This document shows, piece by piece, positions 32,422-39,562 of a stretch of 64,000 nucleotides of DNA. The first letter of the stretch is position 1; each line of letters begins with the position of its first letter. Origin of the DNA: CAYYYG01 sp964490875 (GTDB lineage: Bacteria; Patescibacteriota; Microgenomatia; UBA1406; GWC2-37-13); NCBI GenBank assembly GCA_964490875.1, contig CAZBEF010000003.1, forward strand, positions 76,912 through 140,911, in the 5' to 3' direction. The translations under genes were made by a program, and so were the position numbers. The notes under the pieces were generated by a model. The model had not been told where the DNA came from. It worked only from the letters and a program-made list of their open reading frames with translations, and searched no databases.

Positions 32422-34784
32422 TTCTTTTTTTCCTGCTGTGCAGTCTGCGGTTGTTTTGGTTGTTTATTGGGCTTTGGAGAGGGTTTCTGTTTAGTAACAG
32501 CTGTTTTTGAGTTATCTAGGGGTGCCGGCTCATCAATTGGTTCGGGCACCATTTCAGGATTACTAATCGAAATGCCGGTAGGTTTTCTTCCGTATTTTTC
32601 TTTCGAAAGGCGGACAATTTTCTCCCGATTTTCATTTTTCAAAGAAGGAAGCGGCAGCGTTTTGGCAGGGAAGGGGAACGAGGTCATATTATCTATCGCG
32701 AGTTTAACGATAATTTCATATTTTCCCAGCGAAACCAAATCGGTATCAGAATATAAACCGGCAAACTCTTTACTCAACGCCTGCGCATCGCGTGCTCCCG
32801 TCACAAAAGTCATCAGTGTTCCTACGTTGCCGAATATGGCGCGCTGAACTTCTTCGTCAAGTTGATCAATGTATTGATTAGCAAGGGTAAGCGCCAGCCG
32901 GTATTTACGAGCTTCCGATAATATTTTCAAAAACGAAGAAGTGGCGAAATTCTGAAACTCGTCGACATAGAGGAAGAATGGTGTGCGTTCTTCTTCTTTT
33001 TTATATGCCCGGCTCATTGCGGTAAGCTGAATCTGAGTAATGATCATAGCTCCCAGGAGTGCGGCATTGTCTTCTCCCAGCTTTCCCTGAGACAAATTCA
33101 GAAGCAAGATCTTCTTATTATCCATTATATCTTCCAGATTAATCGTCGACTGCGCCCGGCCTATGATCGGACGAATCATAGGTGAAGTAACAAACTGTCC
33201 AACTTTATTTTGAATCGGCGAAATTGCTTCTGCCTTCATCCGCGGCGGCATCACATCAAACTCCTGCTCCCAGAATGCTTTGATAACAGGATCAGTAATC
33301 CGTTCTACTGCTTTTTTGCGGAATTTTTCATGAGCCAAAAGAGGCAGAACGTCGGCCAGCGTTGCATTCGGCATTTCAATAAGAGTCAGAATAACATTTC
33401 TCAAAATATATTCAAGCCGCGGCCCCCAGCTGTGGGCGTACAGTTTGCTGAAAATCGAAACGATACCGGAGGCAATTAAATGTTTATACTCTGGATGATG
33501 TGTTTCAAGCACGTTCAATGAGAACGGCCTGGTGAAATCAAACGGTTCCAGATAAATTACGTCATTTATCCGCCGTTTTGGAATATAGTTCATCACAATT
33601 TCGGTAAGGTCTCCGTGCGGATCGATAATGCCGATACCACGGTCTTTCCGAATATCATCAATCGCCATGTTGGCAATAAGGGTAGATTTACCAGAGCCTG
33701 TCTTTCCCATGATGTAAATATGTTTTGCCCGGTCTACCGATTTCACACCAAATATTGATTCTTTATTTTTAAATTCAGTCTTGGCAAAAAAGTTAATATC
33801 TTTTTTCTGCACTTCGGCCTTTTCTTTTGCTGCTTCGGTTGCATTTGGGGGCAGCATAGGGGAGACAGGCAGATTTTCGGGTGGTTCGCCTTTTAAAGTT
33901 TTTCCCCAGGCGATATTTTTGATTCCAGCCAGAAGAATTCCCGAAGGGTGCCATAAAGTAGCAAGCTCCTGTGAATTTAAAATCTGATTCCCCCGTTCGA
34001 AATATGTCATTCTTCGCTCTTTTATACGTTTTAAAAGCCGGTCATGGCCAAGGATTGGTTTTTTGAAAATAAACTGGTTTCCTTCTCCCGAAGAATAACT
34101 GCCGAATGTACCGGCAAGATTTTGCAGATAGTGTAAAAGCGGCAGATTTTTGTTGCTTGTTCCGACAACCAATCTAATTGCAGCTTTTCCCCCCTGAAAC
34201 GAAGCTTTTTTAGCGATCATAGATTTATTGGCATCGGGGTTTGAAACAGTCTGCGAACTCCCTGTCAAAGGGTTTTTTGCATATACTTTGGAAGCATCCA
34301 GTACTTTCTGCTGCCAGTGGTAGGTTGTGGGAGTAACAATAAGTTGAACTGCCATCCGGATTTGAGAATCTTGTTTAGAAAGAAAGCCGATAAGCGAGGC
34401 AAGAGGATCTACGGTAGCAAAATCACCGTATGTTTTTATCGGCAAATAGAAGTATGAATTCAGCACCATTTCGCCAACCATCATATTCGTTGATTTAAAT
34501 ACTATATCCAGCGGATCTGTGGTTTTTTGGATCTTTACAAGAGGGTACGACGAGGTGAGCAGGCTTTTGGCGAACTCTTCTGCCTCGCGTGGAACCGTAG
34601 TATAGAAGTAAATCATCTGAGAAAGAAGAAATATCTCAAAGGAATAGGTTTTAGGCCGTATGTACAATCTCTTCCATAATGGAATATGTGAGGGCAGCAG
34701 AGAAGAGAATATCTGGGTAGCAGCCTCGATCGGTGTTTCGTCGTCTTTTGGTGTTCGTATCTGTAAGTGTGATAATGCAGACAT
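32418..34784 (-). CDS. VirD4/TraG-like type IV secretion ATPase
   Basis: 788 aa from the ATG at 34784. A TTG start at 34808 would place codons across the TATACT promoter at 34791-34796, so it is rejected. The HerA/VirD4-type ATPase has Walker A MGKTGSGKSTLIANM, DPHGDL, Walker B FLYVDEFQNF and a TraM-recognition-like LTLANQYIDQL. The N-terminal 300 residues are a lineage-specific domain without clear TM segments. A Pro/Lys-rich tail closes the protein. Patescibacteria often carry this gene without a full T4SS. Its substrate could be DNA for uptake or transfer; that is not decided here. Confidence 0.9.
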   Translation of the reverse strand: MSALSHLQIRTPKDDETPIEAATQIFSSLLPSHIPLWKRLYIRPKTYSFEIFLLSQMIYFYTTVPREAEEFAKSLLTSSYPLVKIQKTTDPLDIVFKSTNMMVGEMVLNSYFYLPIKTYGDFATVDPLASLIGFLSKQDSQIRMAVQLIVTPTTYHWQQKVLDASKVYAKNPLTGSSQTVSNPDANKSMIAKKASFQGGKAAIRLVVGTSNKNLPLLHYLQNLAGTFGSYSSGEGNQFIFKKPILGHDRLLKRIKERRMTYFERGNQILNSQELATLWHPSGILLAGIKNIAWGKTLKGEPPENLPVSPMLPPNATEAAKEKAEVQKKDINFFAKTEFKNKESIFGVKSVDRAKHIYIMGKTGSGKSTLIANMAIDDIRKDRGIGIIDPHGDLTEIVMNYIPKRRINDVIYLEPFDFTRPFSLNVLETHHPEYKHLIASGIVSIFSKLYAHSWGPRLEYILRNVILTLIEMPNATLADVLPLLAHEKFRKKAVERITDPVIKAFWEQEFDVMPPRMKAEAISPIQNKVGQFVTSPMIRPIIGRAQSTINLEDIMDNKKILLLNLSQGKLGEDNAALLGAMIITQIQLTAMSRAYKKEEERTPFFLYVDEFQNFATSSFLKILSEARKYRLALTLANQYIDQLDEEVQRAIFGNVGTLMTFVTGARDAQALSKEFAGLYSDTDLVSLGKYEIIVKLAIDNMTSFPFPAKTLPLPSLKNENREKIVRLSKEKYGRKPTGISISNPEMVPEPIDEPAPLDNSKTAVTKQKPSPKPNKQPKQPQTAQQEKKN

Positions 34785-34848
34785 ATTTACAGTATAGCAG
34801 ATACGCAAATGGAAGCTATTGAGAAGATATTCTGCATCGTGGCAATAT

Positions 34849-34875
34849 TTATCACTCCAATAGTAAGAGTGCTAA
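34849..34875. promoter_or_regulatory. CIRCE operator (HrcA-binding site)
   Basis: TTATCACTC, nine bases, GAGTGCTAA. The consensus is TTAGCACTC-N9-GAGTGCTAA, so the site matches at 17 of 18 arm positions. It lies 64 bases upstream of the VirD4-like start and 160 bases upstream of the trmH-like gene. No chaperone gene adjoins it in this window. Confidence 0.8.
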
Positions 34876-34958
34876 AACAGTGGTGTTTATTATCCTATAG
34901 AAGATAGGACGACATGTTCTGCATACTTATAGTCTCTATTACAACAGCATTCCATATA

Positions 34959-34978
34959 TTATCCACCTCTTATCCACA
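34959..34978 (+). promoter_or_regulatory. Pair of DnaA boxes
   Basis: TTATCCACC (34959-34967) and a consensus TTATCCACA (34970-34978) lie in the same orientation, two bases apart, followed by an AT-rich stretch up to 35035. They could regulate the trmH-like gene or be part of an origin or DnaA-titration site. dnaA itself is not present. Confidence 0.5.
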
Positions 34979-35035
34979 ATATCCATATCTAGATTTCTAT
35001 AAGACATAAAATATGTGTTTATGTATAATACATAT

Positions 35036-35569
35036 ATGAAACTAAACGCAAAAGAACTCCGGGTAGTTGAAGAGGCCGATGCTCAGGAAAAAATTAAGGA
35101 TATCGAGCGCCGTCCTCTGTATCTTATCCTCGAAAATATCTACGATACCTACAATATAGGAGGGCTTTTTAGACTTGCAGATGCGCTTGCGGTAAGTAAG
35201 ATCTATCTGTGCGGGCAGACAGAGGTTCCTCCGAATTCTAAGATAAAGAAGGCTTCGATCGGCACATACAAGGTTGTTCCGTGGGAATATAAGAAATCTG
35301 CTGCCGAAGCGATTGCCGAGTTAAAAAAGAATCAAGTTAAGGTGGTAGCCGTGGAACAGGATCCCAAGTCTATTCCTTATACGCAATACCAATATTCACA
35401 GCCGGTGGCTCTTCTTGTGGGTAATGAAACGTATGGTGTTCTACCCGAAACGTTATTGCTTTGTGATCAAATTGTTGAAATTCCGATGTGGGGGATAAAT
35501 AAGTCGTTGAATGTAATCGTCTCCGCGGCGATTGTGAGTTATCACGTAGTAACCTCGTCATTTACATAA
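35036..35569 (+). CDS. SpoU/TrmH-family RNA 2'-O-methyltransferase
   Basis: 177 aa from MKLNAKELRVVEEADAQ; TATAAT at 35024-35029 lies 6 bases before this ATG, which excludes the upstream start at 35015. The SPOUT motifs are present: LILENIYDTYNIGGLFRLAD (motif 1), ALLVGNETYGV (motif 2) and EIPMWGINKSLNVIVSAAI (motif 3). It methylates tRNA or rRNA ribose; the target nucleotide is not evident. It overlaps the convergent neighbour by 12 bases. Confidence 0.93.
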   Translation: MKLNAKELRVVEEADAQEKIKDIERRPLYLILENIYDTYNIGGLFRLADALAVSKIYLCGQTEVPPNSKIKKASIGTYKVVPWEYKKSAAEAIAELKKNQVKVVAVEQDPKSIPYTQYQYSQPVALLVGNETYGVLPETLLLCDQIVEIPMWGINKSLNVIVSAAIVSYHVVTSSFT

Positions 35570-35902
35570 CGCGTTCTTAATCTCTTTTTGCTGCTCTTTA
35601 GGAAGTTTTTCTACCTGTTTCATAATTCCGGATGCCGTATTATCTATAACCATTTCTCCAACTTTGTTGGCTGATTGTGATGCAATGTCCGAAACATATG
35701 CAGTCGCGGTGCCCAAAACGGAGCCTCCTAATTCAGAAATAGTATCTTTAGCCAGGGCAACGATTGATTGTTTACCGGCAGCAGGGGATATGGCAATCAC
35801 CTTCGGACCGCTTTTTGTGAGTACTGGCTGCCTGCCGAAGTACCGTGCAGTCATGGCCCCCGCAACAACAAGTAAGATAATAACAATCGGTTTTATACCC
35901 AT
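35558..35902 (-). CDS. Small membrane-anchored protein, unknown
   Basis: A 114-aa protein with one N-terminal TM (MGIKPIVIILLVVAGAMTARY) and an Ala/Ser-rich helical outer region with no motif. TAAAAT at 35910-35915 lies 7 bases before the ATG. Not a recognised family. Confidence 0.65.
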   Translation of the reverse strand: MGIKPIVIILLVVAGAMTARYFGRQPVLTKSGPKVIAISPAAGKQSIVALAKDTISELGGSVLGTATAYVSDIASQSANKVGEMVIDNTASGIMKQVEKLPKEQQKEIKNALCK

Positions 35903-35958
35903 ACTTTATATTTTATATTGTAAAATACTACAATACCAGTTATATCATTACAATAAAT

Positions 35959-36026
35959 GTCATGCTGAGGCAGAGCCGAAGCATCCAGAATAGTAACTGG
36001 ATCCTTCGCTAATCGCTCAGGATGAC
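35959..36026. repeat. GTCAT-type palindromic repeat
   Basis: Begins GTCATGCTGAGGC and ends CGCTCAGGATGAC, with an internal GGATCCTTCGC arm. Located just upstream of tRNA-Thr. Same class as the other GTCAT repeats in the window. Confidence 0.65.
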
Positions 36027-36035
36027 AGACATAAT

Positions 36036-36107
36036 GCCTGGATAGTTTAGTGGTAAAATAAACCCTTGGTAAGGGTTAGACCGCGGGTCCGATTCCCGCT
36101 CCAGGCT
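36036..36107 (+). tRNA. tRNA-Thr (GGT)
   Basis: A full cloverleaf: acceptor GCCTGGA/TCCAGGC, D-arm with TTTAGTGGTAAA, anticodon arm AACCC-TTGGTAA-GGGTT giving anticodon GGT, and a T-arm GCGGG-TCCGATT-CCCGC. CCA is not encoded. It reads ACC and ACT threonine codons. Confidence 0.95.
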
Positions 36108-36194
36108 CCCACCTTTCATCTTTTTAAGGTCTTCAGAATTCTTCTCCATTAATTCTACATTTCGAGCATAATGCCTGGCTGCATATTTTTCTAC

Positions 36195-36224
36195 TTGACA
36201 AAATAGCAGTTAAAGTTTTATACT
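36195..36224 (+). promoter_or_regulatory. hsp20 promoter
   Basis: TTGACA at 36195-36200 and TATACT at 36219-36224 with an 18-base spacer. The start site, near 36231, falls at the edge of the inverted repeat 36232-36258, so a bound repressor would block it. Confidence 0.75.
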
Positions 36225-36231
36225 GCTAATA

Positions 36232-36258
36232 TTGGCAATTGATGTCTACAAGTGCCAA
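36232..36258 (+). promoter_or_regulatory. CIRCE-like operator in the hsp20 leader
   Basis: TTGGCAATT, nine bases, AAGTGCCAA: the same 9-9-9 geometry as CIRCE, matching its arms at 6/9 and 7/9 positions. It begins at the expected transcription start and precedes the ribosome-binding site (AAAGGAGGTGA, 36275-36285). Likely an HrcA-type or related heat-shock operator. Confidence 0.6.
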
Positions 36259-36291
36259 TTGAAAATTTTAATAGAAAGGAGGTGAACAATA

Positions 36292-36723
36292 ATGGTAAAT
36301 CTACGATTATCTTCGCCATTGGCTCGATTGTTATACAGACCAGTAGTATGGGACGATGAAGAAGAATCTGAATGGCCGGCAATCACACTTACCGAAGGGT
36401 TGGATGTGTACGAAGACGGGGATACCGTCATTGTGAAAGCAGCTGTTCCAGGTGTTGCCGAAGATAAAGTTGAGGTGACATTTGAAAATGGTGTCCTTAG
36501 TATAAGGGCTCGATCCGAAGAGACTGAGGAAGAAAAGCAGAAAAAGAAAGTTGTGTACCGAATGGATAGGGTGGCATCATTCAATTACACAACCACTCTT
36601 CCGCGGCCGGTTGATGAAAAAAACATCGAAGCTGTGGTTGAGAACGGAGTAGTTATCGTTAAGGCAAAAATTGCCGAAGCAGCAAAACCAAAACGAATCG
36701 CAGTAAAGAAAGCAGGCAAGTGA
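36292..36723 (+). CDS. hsp20: Small heat-shock protein, Hsp20/alpha-crystallin family
   Basis: A 143-aa ATP-independent holdase. The alpha-crystallin domain runs from about residue 30 (LDVYEDGDTVIVKAAVPGV) through VEVTFENGVLSIRAR to VVENGVVIVKAKI, and a basic Ala/Lys tail follows. It binds unfolding proteins as an oligomer. It has a strong ribosome-binding site, a TTGACA/TATACT promoter, a CIRCE-like operator and its own terminator, so it is a single-gene heat-shock unit. Confidence 0.95.
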   Translation: MVNLRLSSPLARLLYRPVVWDDEEESEWPAITLTEGLDVYEDGDTVIVKAAVPGVAEDKVEVTFENGVLSIRARSEETEEEKQKKKVVYRMDRVASFNYTTTLPRPVDEKNIEAVVENGVVIVKAKIAEAAKPKRIAVKKAGK

Positions 36724-36735
36724 GGAATTTTTAAC

Positions 36736-36769
36736 TCCGCCGTGTGTGAAAGCACGGCGGATTTTTTTT
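36736..36769 (+). terminator. Rho-independent terminator after hsp20
   Basis: TCCGCCGTG (36736-36744) pairs perfectly with CACGGCGGA (36753-36761), followed by eight T residues. Confidence 0.9.
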
Positions 36770-36821
36770 GTCCGCAACCGCATTGATTTTCTGCAGTCGG
36801 TTTGGTATGCTTTTCCATACT

Positions 36822-37475
36822 ATGGATATCAAATATTTAGGACACTCCTCATTTTATATAAGAACAAAAGATGCCCGTATTGTCACCGATCCGTTTGACC
36901 CAAAAATGGTGGGGCTTAAATTTCCCAAGACCGAAGCGGATATTGTAACTATCTCTCATCATCACCATGATCATAACTACACAGCCGGAATTTCAGGAAG
37001 CCCATTAATAATAGACTGGCCTGGTGAATTCGAAAAAAATAAAGTCCGCATATTTGGATTCAGATCATTTCATGATAAAAAACAGGGTGCAGAACGCGGA
37101 GAAAATGTAGTCTATAAACTTGAGGCGGAAGGAATTTCTATTTTGCATTGCGGCGATTTGGGAGTTGTCCTTACCGATGACTTCTTGGATTCAGTGGGCG
37201 AAGTAGACATTCTCATGGTTCCAACCGGCGGTTTTTTCACTATTGATGCTTCAGAAGCAGTAGATCTGGTACAGAAAGTAGAACCAAGCATGGTAATTCC
37301 GATGCATTACAACAGTCCGAAATTAAATCAGGAAGGATTTGGAAAACTTTCACCCGTCGATGAATTTTTGAAGAAAATTGGAGCAGAATCCTCGGCACCT
37401 ATACAGAAACTTAGTTTGAAGAAAGAAGATCTCGGCGAGGAAATGAAAGTAGTTGTGATGGATATTACATCATAA
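36822..37475 (+). CDS. MBL-fold metal-dependent hydrolase (UlaG-like)
   Basis: 217 aa from MDIKYLGHSSFYIRTKDA. TTGATT (36783-36788) and TATGCT (36806-36811), 17 bases apart, place the start of transcription just before this ATG. The zinc motif is TISHHHHDHNYT, then an Asp in HCGDLG and a late His in IPMHYNSPK. This is the small beta-lactamase-fold hydrolase group that includes UlaG-type proteins; the substrate is unknown. Confidence 0.92.
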   Translation: MDIKYLGHSSFYIRTKDARIVTDPFDPKMVGLKFPKTEADIVTISHHHHDHNYTAGISGSPLIIDWPGEFEKNKVRIFGFRSFHDKKQGAERGENVVYKLEAEGISILHCGDLGVVLTDDFLDSVGEVDILMVPTGGFFTIDASEAVDLVQKVEPSMVIPMHYNSPKLNQEGFGKLSPVDEFLKKIGAESSAPIQKLSLKKEDLGEEMKVVVMDITS

Positions 37476-37503
37476 TTTCCATAATACTATAATAAAATAT
37501 TAT

Positions 37504-37615
37504 CGTCATTGCGAGGACAGTCGCAACAGGACGAAGCAATCCCATTAAAACCAAACCTTCGGTTAATTCTCTGCGGGATTGCTTCTCCCGCGACAGACGC
37601 GGGATCGCAATGACG
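37504..37615. repeat. CGTCATTGCGA-type inverted-repeat element
   Basis: Starts CGTCATTGCGAGGACAG and ends GCGGGATCGCAATGACG, with inner GAAGCAATCCC and GGGATTGCTTC arms and a CTTCGG-containing centre. This is a roughly 112-bp MITE-like unit directly upstream of dnaB. Related units lie at 39352 and 52651. Confidence 0.8.
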
Positions 37616-37628
37616 TTTTTAAAACCAT

Positions 37629-38972
37629 ATGGCATCATTATCTTCGGAAGCACTCAGAGTTCCACCAAACGATCTGGAAGCAGAGAAATCGGTACTCGGC
37701 GCTGTTCTTATTGATCCTTCTGCAATTCATATTATTGCCGAATTTTTAAAACCCGAACATTTTTATCTTCGTGAACATCAGCAGATTTACGGCTGCATGA
37801 TTACACTTTTTGAAAAACAGCAGCCAATCGATGTCGTTACTCTAAAAAATCAGCTTCAAAGCGACGGCGTACTGAAGGCAATTGGCGGCGCGCCATATTT
37901 ATCCGAACTTGTTAACGCAGTCCCGACTTCGGCATATGTAGAACATTACGGCCACATTGTGAAAGACCATCATACCAAACGCCGGCTGATTGAATTATCT
38001 TCGCGCATGGCAGAAAAATCGTACGATAACCGCGGCGATGTGCGGAAGTTAATAGATCAAGCAGAAACCGAAATTTTCGCCCTTTCACAAGACCAGATGC
38101 ACCGCGACTTCATTCCGCTAAAGAATATTCTGGCCGATAGTTTCGAGCGTCTGGAAGAATTCATAAAAAACGGAGCTAATCTGCGCGGAGTTTCCACCGG
38201 CTTCACCGATCTTGATACCAAACTCGCCGGAATGCAGGATTCTAATTTAATTATTCTTGCGGCGCGGCCCGGAGTTGGAAAAACAACTTTTGCTTTAAAC
38301 ATTGCTCTGCATGTTGCGACTAAAGCCAAACATGGAGTAGGATTTTTTTCTCTTGAAATGAGCAAGGAAGAACTGGTAGACCGCCTATTAGTAGGCCAGG
38401 CCGATATAGACGCGTGGCGGCTTAAGACAGGTAAATTATCGGATCAAGATTACAAAAGCATCACCCAGGCAATGGGTGATCTTTCCGAAGCACCTATTTT
38501 TATCGATGACACACCAGGCATTTCTATTCTTGAAATGCGGACAAAAGCACGCAAACTCAAGGCAGAAAAAGACATTAAATTGGTTGTTGTAGATTATTTG
38601 CAGCTGGCCGATGCCGGAAAGAAGTTTGATTCGCGTGTAAACGAAGTTTCGCACATTTCCCAAGGGTTGAAGAATTTAGCCCGTGAACTCCGGGTTCCGG
38701 TAATTGCTCTCTCACAGCTTTCACGCGCGGTAGAGCAGCGAGGTACTAAAAAACCTCAGCTGGCCGACCTTCGAGAATCAGGGGCAATCGAACAAGACGC
38801 CGACGTGGTTATGTTTATTTACGCCGAAGATGATACCGAAGACCTGTTGGATTCAACAAAAAAAATGGTGAAGTTAAGCATTGCCAAACACCGAAACGGA
38901 GCAACTGGTGAAATCGATCTTTTGTTTAGGGGAGATAGAGTGAAGTTCTACAGTGTAGAAAAGAAACTATAA
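37629..38972 (+). CDS. dnaB: Replicative DNA helicase DnaB
   Basis: A 447-aa protein: N-terminal DnaB domain (PPNDLEAEKSVLGAVLIDPS), linker, and RecA-like helicase domain with Walker A AARPGVGKTTFALN, GFFSLEMSKEELVDR, Walker B KLVVVDYLQL and SQLSRAVEQRG. No intein. It is the hexameric helicase that opens the replication fork. Upstream is an inverted-repeat element only 13 bases from the ATG, so the promoter must lie in or beyond that repeat. Confidence 0.97.
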   Translation: MASLSSEALRVPPNDLEAEKSVLGAVLIDPSAIHIIAEFLKPEHFYLREHQQIYGCMITLFEKQQPIDVVTLKNQLQSDGVLKAIGGAPYLSELVNAVPTSAYVEHYGHIVKDHHTKRRLIELSSRMAEKSYDNRGDVRKLIDQAETEIFALSQDQMHRDFIPLKNILADSFERLEEFIKNGANLRGVSTGFTDLDTKLAGMQDSNLIILAARPGVGKTTFALNIALHVATKAKHGVGFFSLEMSKEELVDRLLVGQADIDAWRLKTGKLSDQDYKSITQAMGDLSEAPIFIDDTPGISILEMRTKARKLKAEKDIKLVVVDYLQLADAGKKFDSRVNEVSHISQGLKNLARELRVPVIALSQLSRAVEQRGTKKPQLADLRESGAIEQDADVVMFIYAEDDTEDLLDSTKKMVKLSIAKHRNGATGEIDLLFRGDRVKFYSVEKKL

Positions 38973-38980
38973 CCCAAACA

Positions 38981-39016
38981 AAAAGCCGCCTTTATGTTTG
39001 GTGGGGCGGCTTTTGT
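38981..39016. terminator. Bidirectional terminator between dnaB and a small minus-strand gene
   Basis: AAAAGCCGCC (38981-38990) and GGGCGGCTTTT (39004-39014) form a strong GC stem flanked by A and T runs, so it can stop transcription in both directions: dnaB on plus and the short unit beginning near 39258 on minus. Confidence 0.8.
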
Positions 39017-39027
39017 TACCGTTGATA

Positions 39028-39147
39028 CTAATTCTTTCTATTAGTTTTGAGGTTTGACTGTCTTGCGGTTGGATAAAGCTTCTTTATGGTTATTTGGGTG
39101 ATATACCCTTCATATAAGCTTCCGTTTCGCAAAGTTCCTTTTTTCAT
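39028..39147 (-). CDS. Possible 39-aa basic protein
   Basis: An ATG at 39147 opens 39 codons beginning MKKGTLRNGSLYEGYITQIT and ending in a Lys/Asn-rich tail. A TTGACA/TAGTCT promoter pair (17-base spacer) on the minus strand near 39240-39270 and the terminator at 38981 bracket it. There is no clear ribosome-binding site, and the transcript could instead be non-coding. The rest of the 38973-39562 gap holds only this unit and a repeat. Confidence 0.4.
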   Translation of the reverse strand: MKKGTLRNGSLYEGYITQITIKKLYPTARQSNLKTNRKN

Positions 39148-39351
39148 CGTCCGGTTTCTTAAATTTTTATTTCCGGGTGATGATTTTTAAGTCTTTCCCT
39201 CTCCTGCATAAATTGTTAAATTTTTAATTTAACTTATAACAATATTCAGACTACACGATTTATTTTTACTTGTCAAGAGGAAAATAAAAAATCAGATAGA
39301 AAAATAATAAAAATCACATAAACCTATATTAAAAATTATTGGAATAAGAGC

Positions 39352-39496
39352 CGTCATTGCGATCCCGACGAAAGTCGGGAGAAGCAATCCCTTTTCCAAT
39401 AATCCGAAGGTTGTAATGTCACGAGTGCTATAACCATGGCTCTTTATTAACGGGATTGCCGCGTCGCGCATTTTATCTGCGCTCCTCGCAATGACG
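39352..39496. repeat. CGTCATTGCGA-type inverted-repeat element
   Basis: Roughly 145 bp, opening CGTCATTGCGATCCCGACG and ending CTCCTCGCAATGACG. The central 80 or so bases, including AATCCGAAGGTTGTAATG and a TATTAACGGGATTGC block, are nearly the same as in the copy at 52651-52784. Confidence 0.85.
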
Positions 39497-39562
39497 GTGA
39501 TCTGATTTTAGACTTAAGTTGAATACTATTTATATTTTCTCTATACTGGAACATACAAAAAT

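Noticed and set aside
34959..34978. Calling this region oriC
   Set aside because: Only two boxes and no dnaA or dnaN gene in the window; noted as DnaA boxes only.
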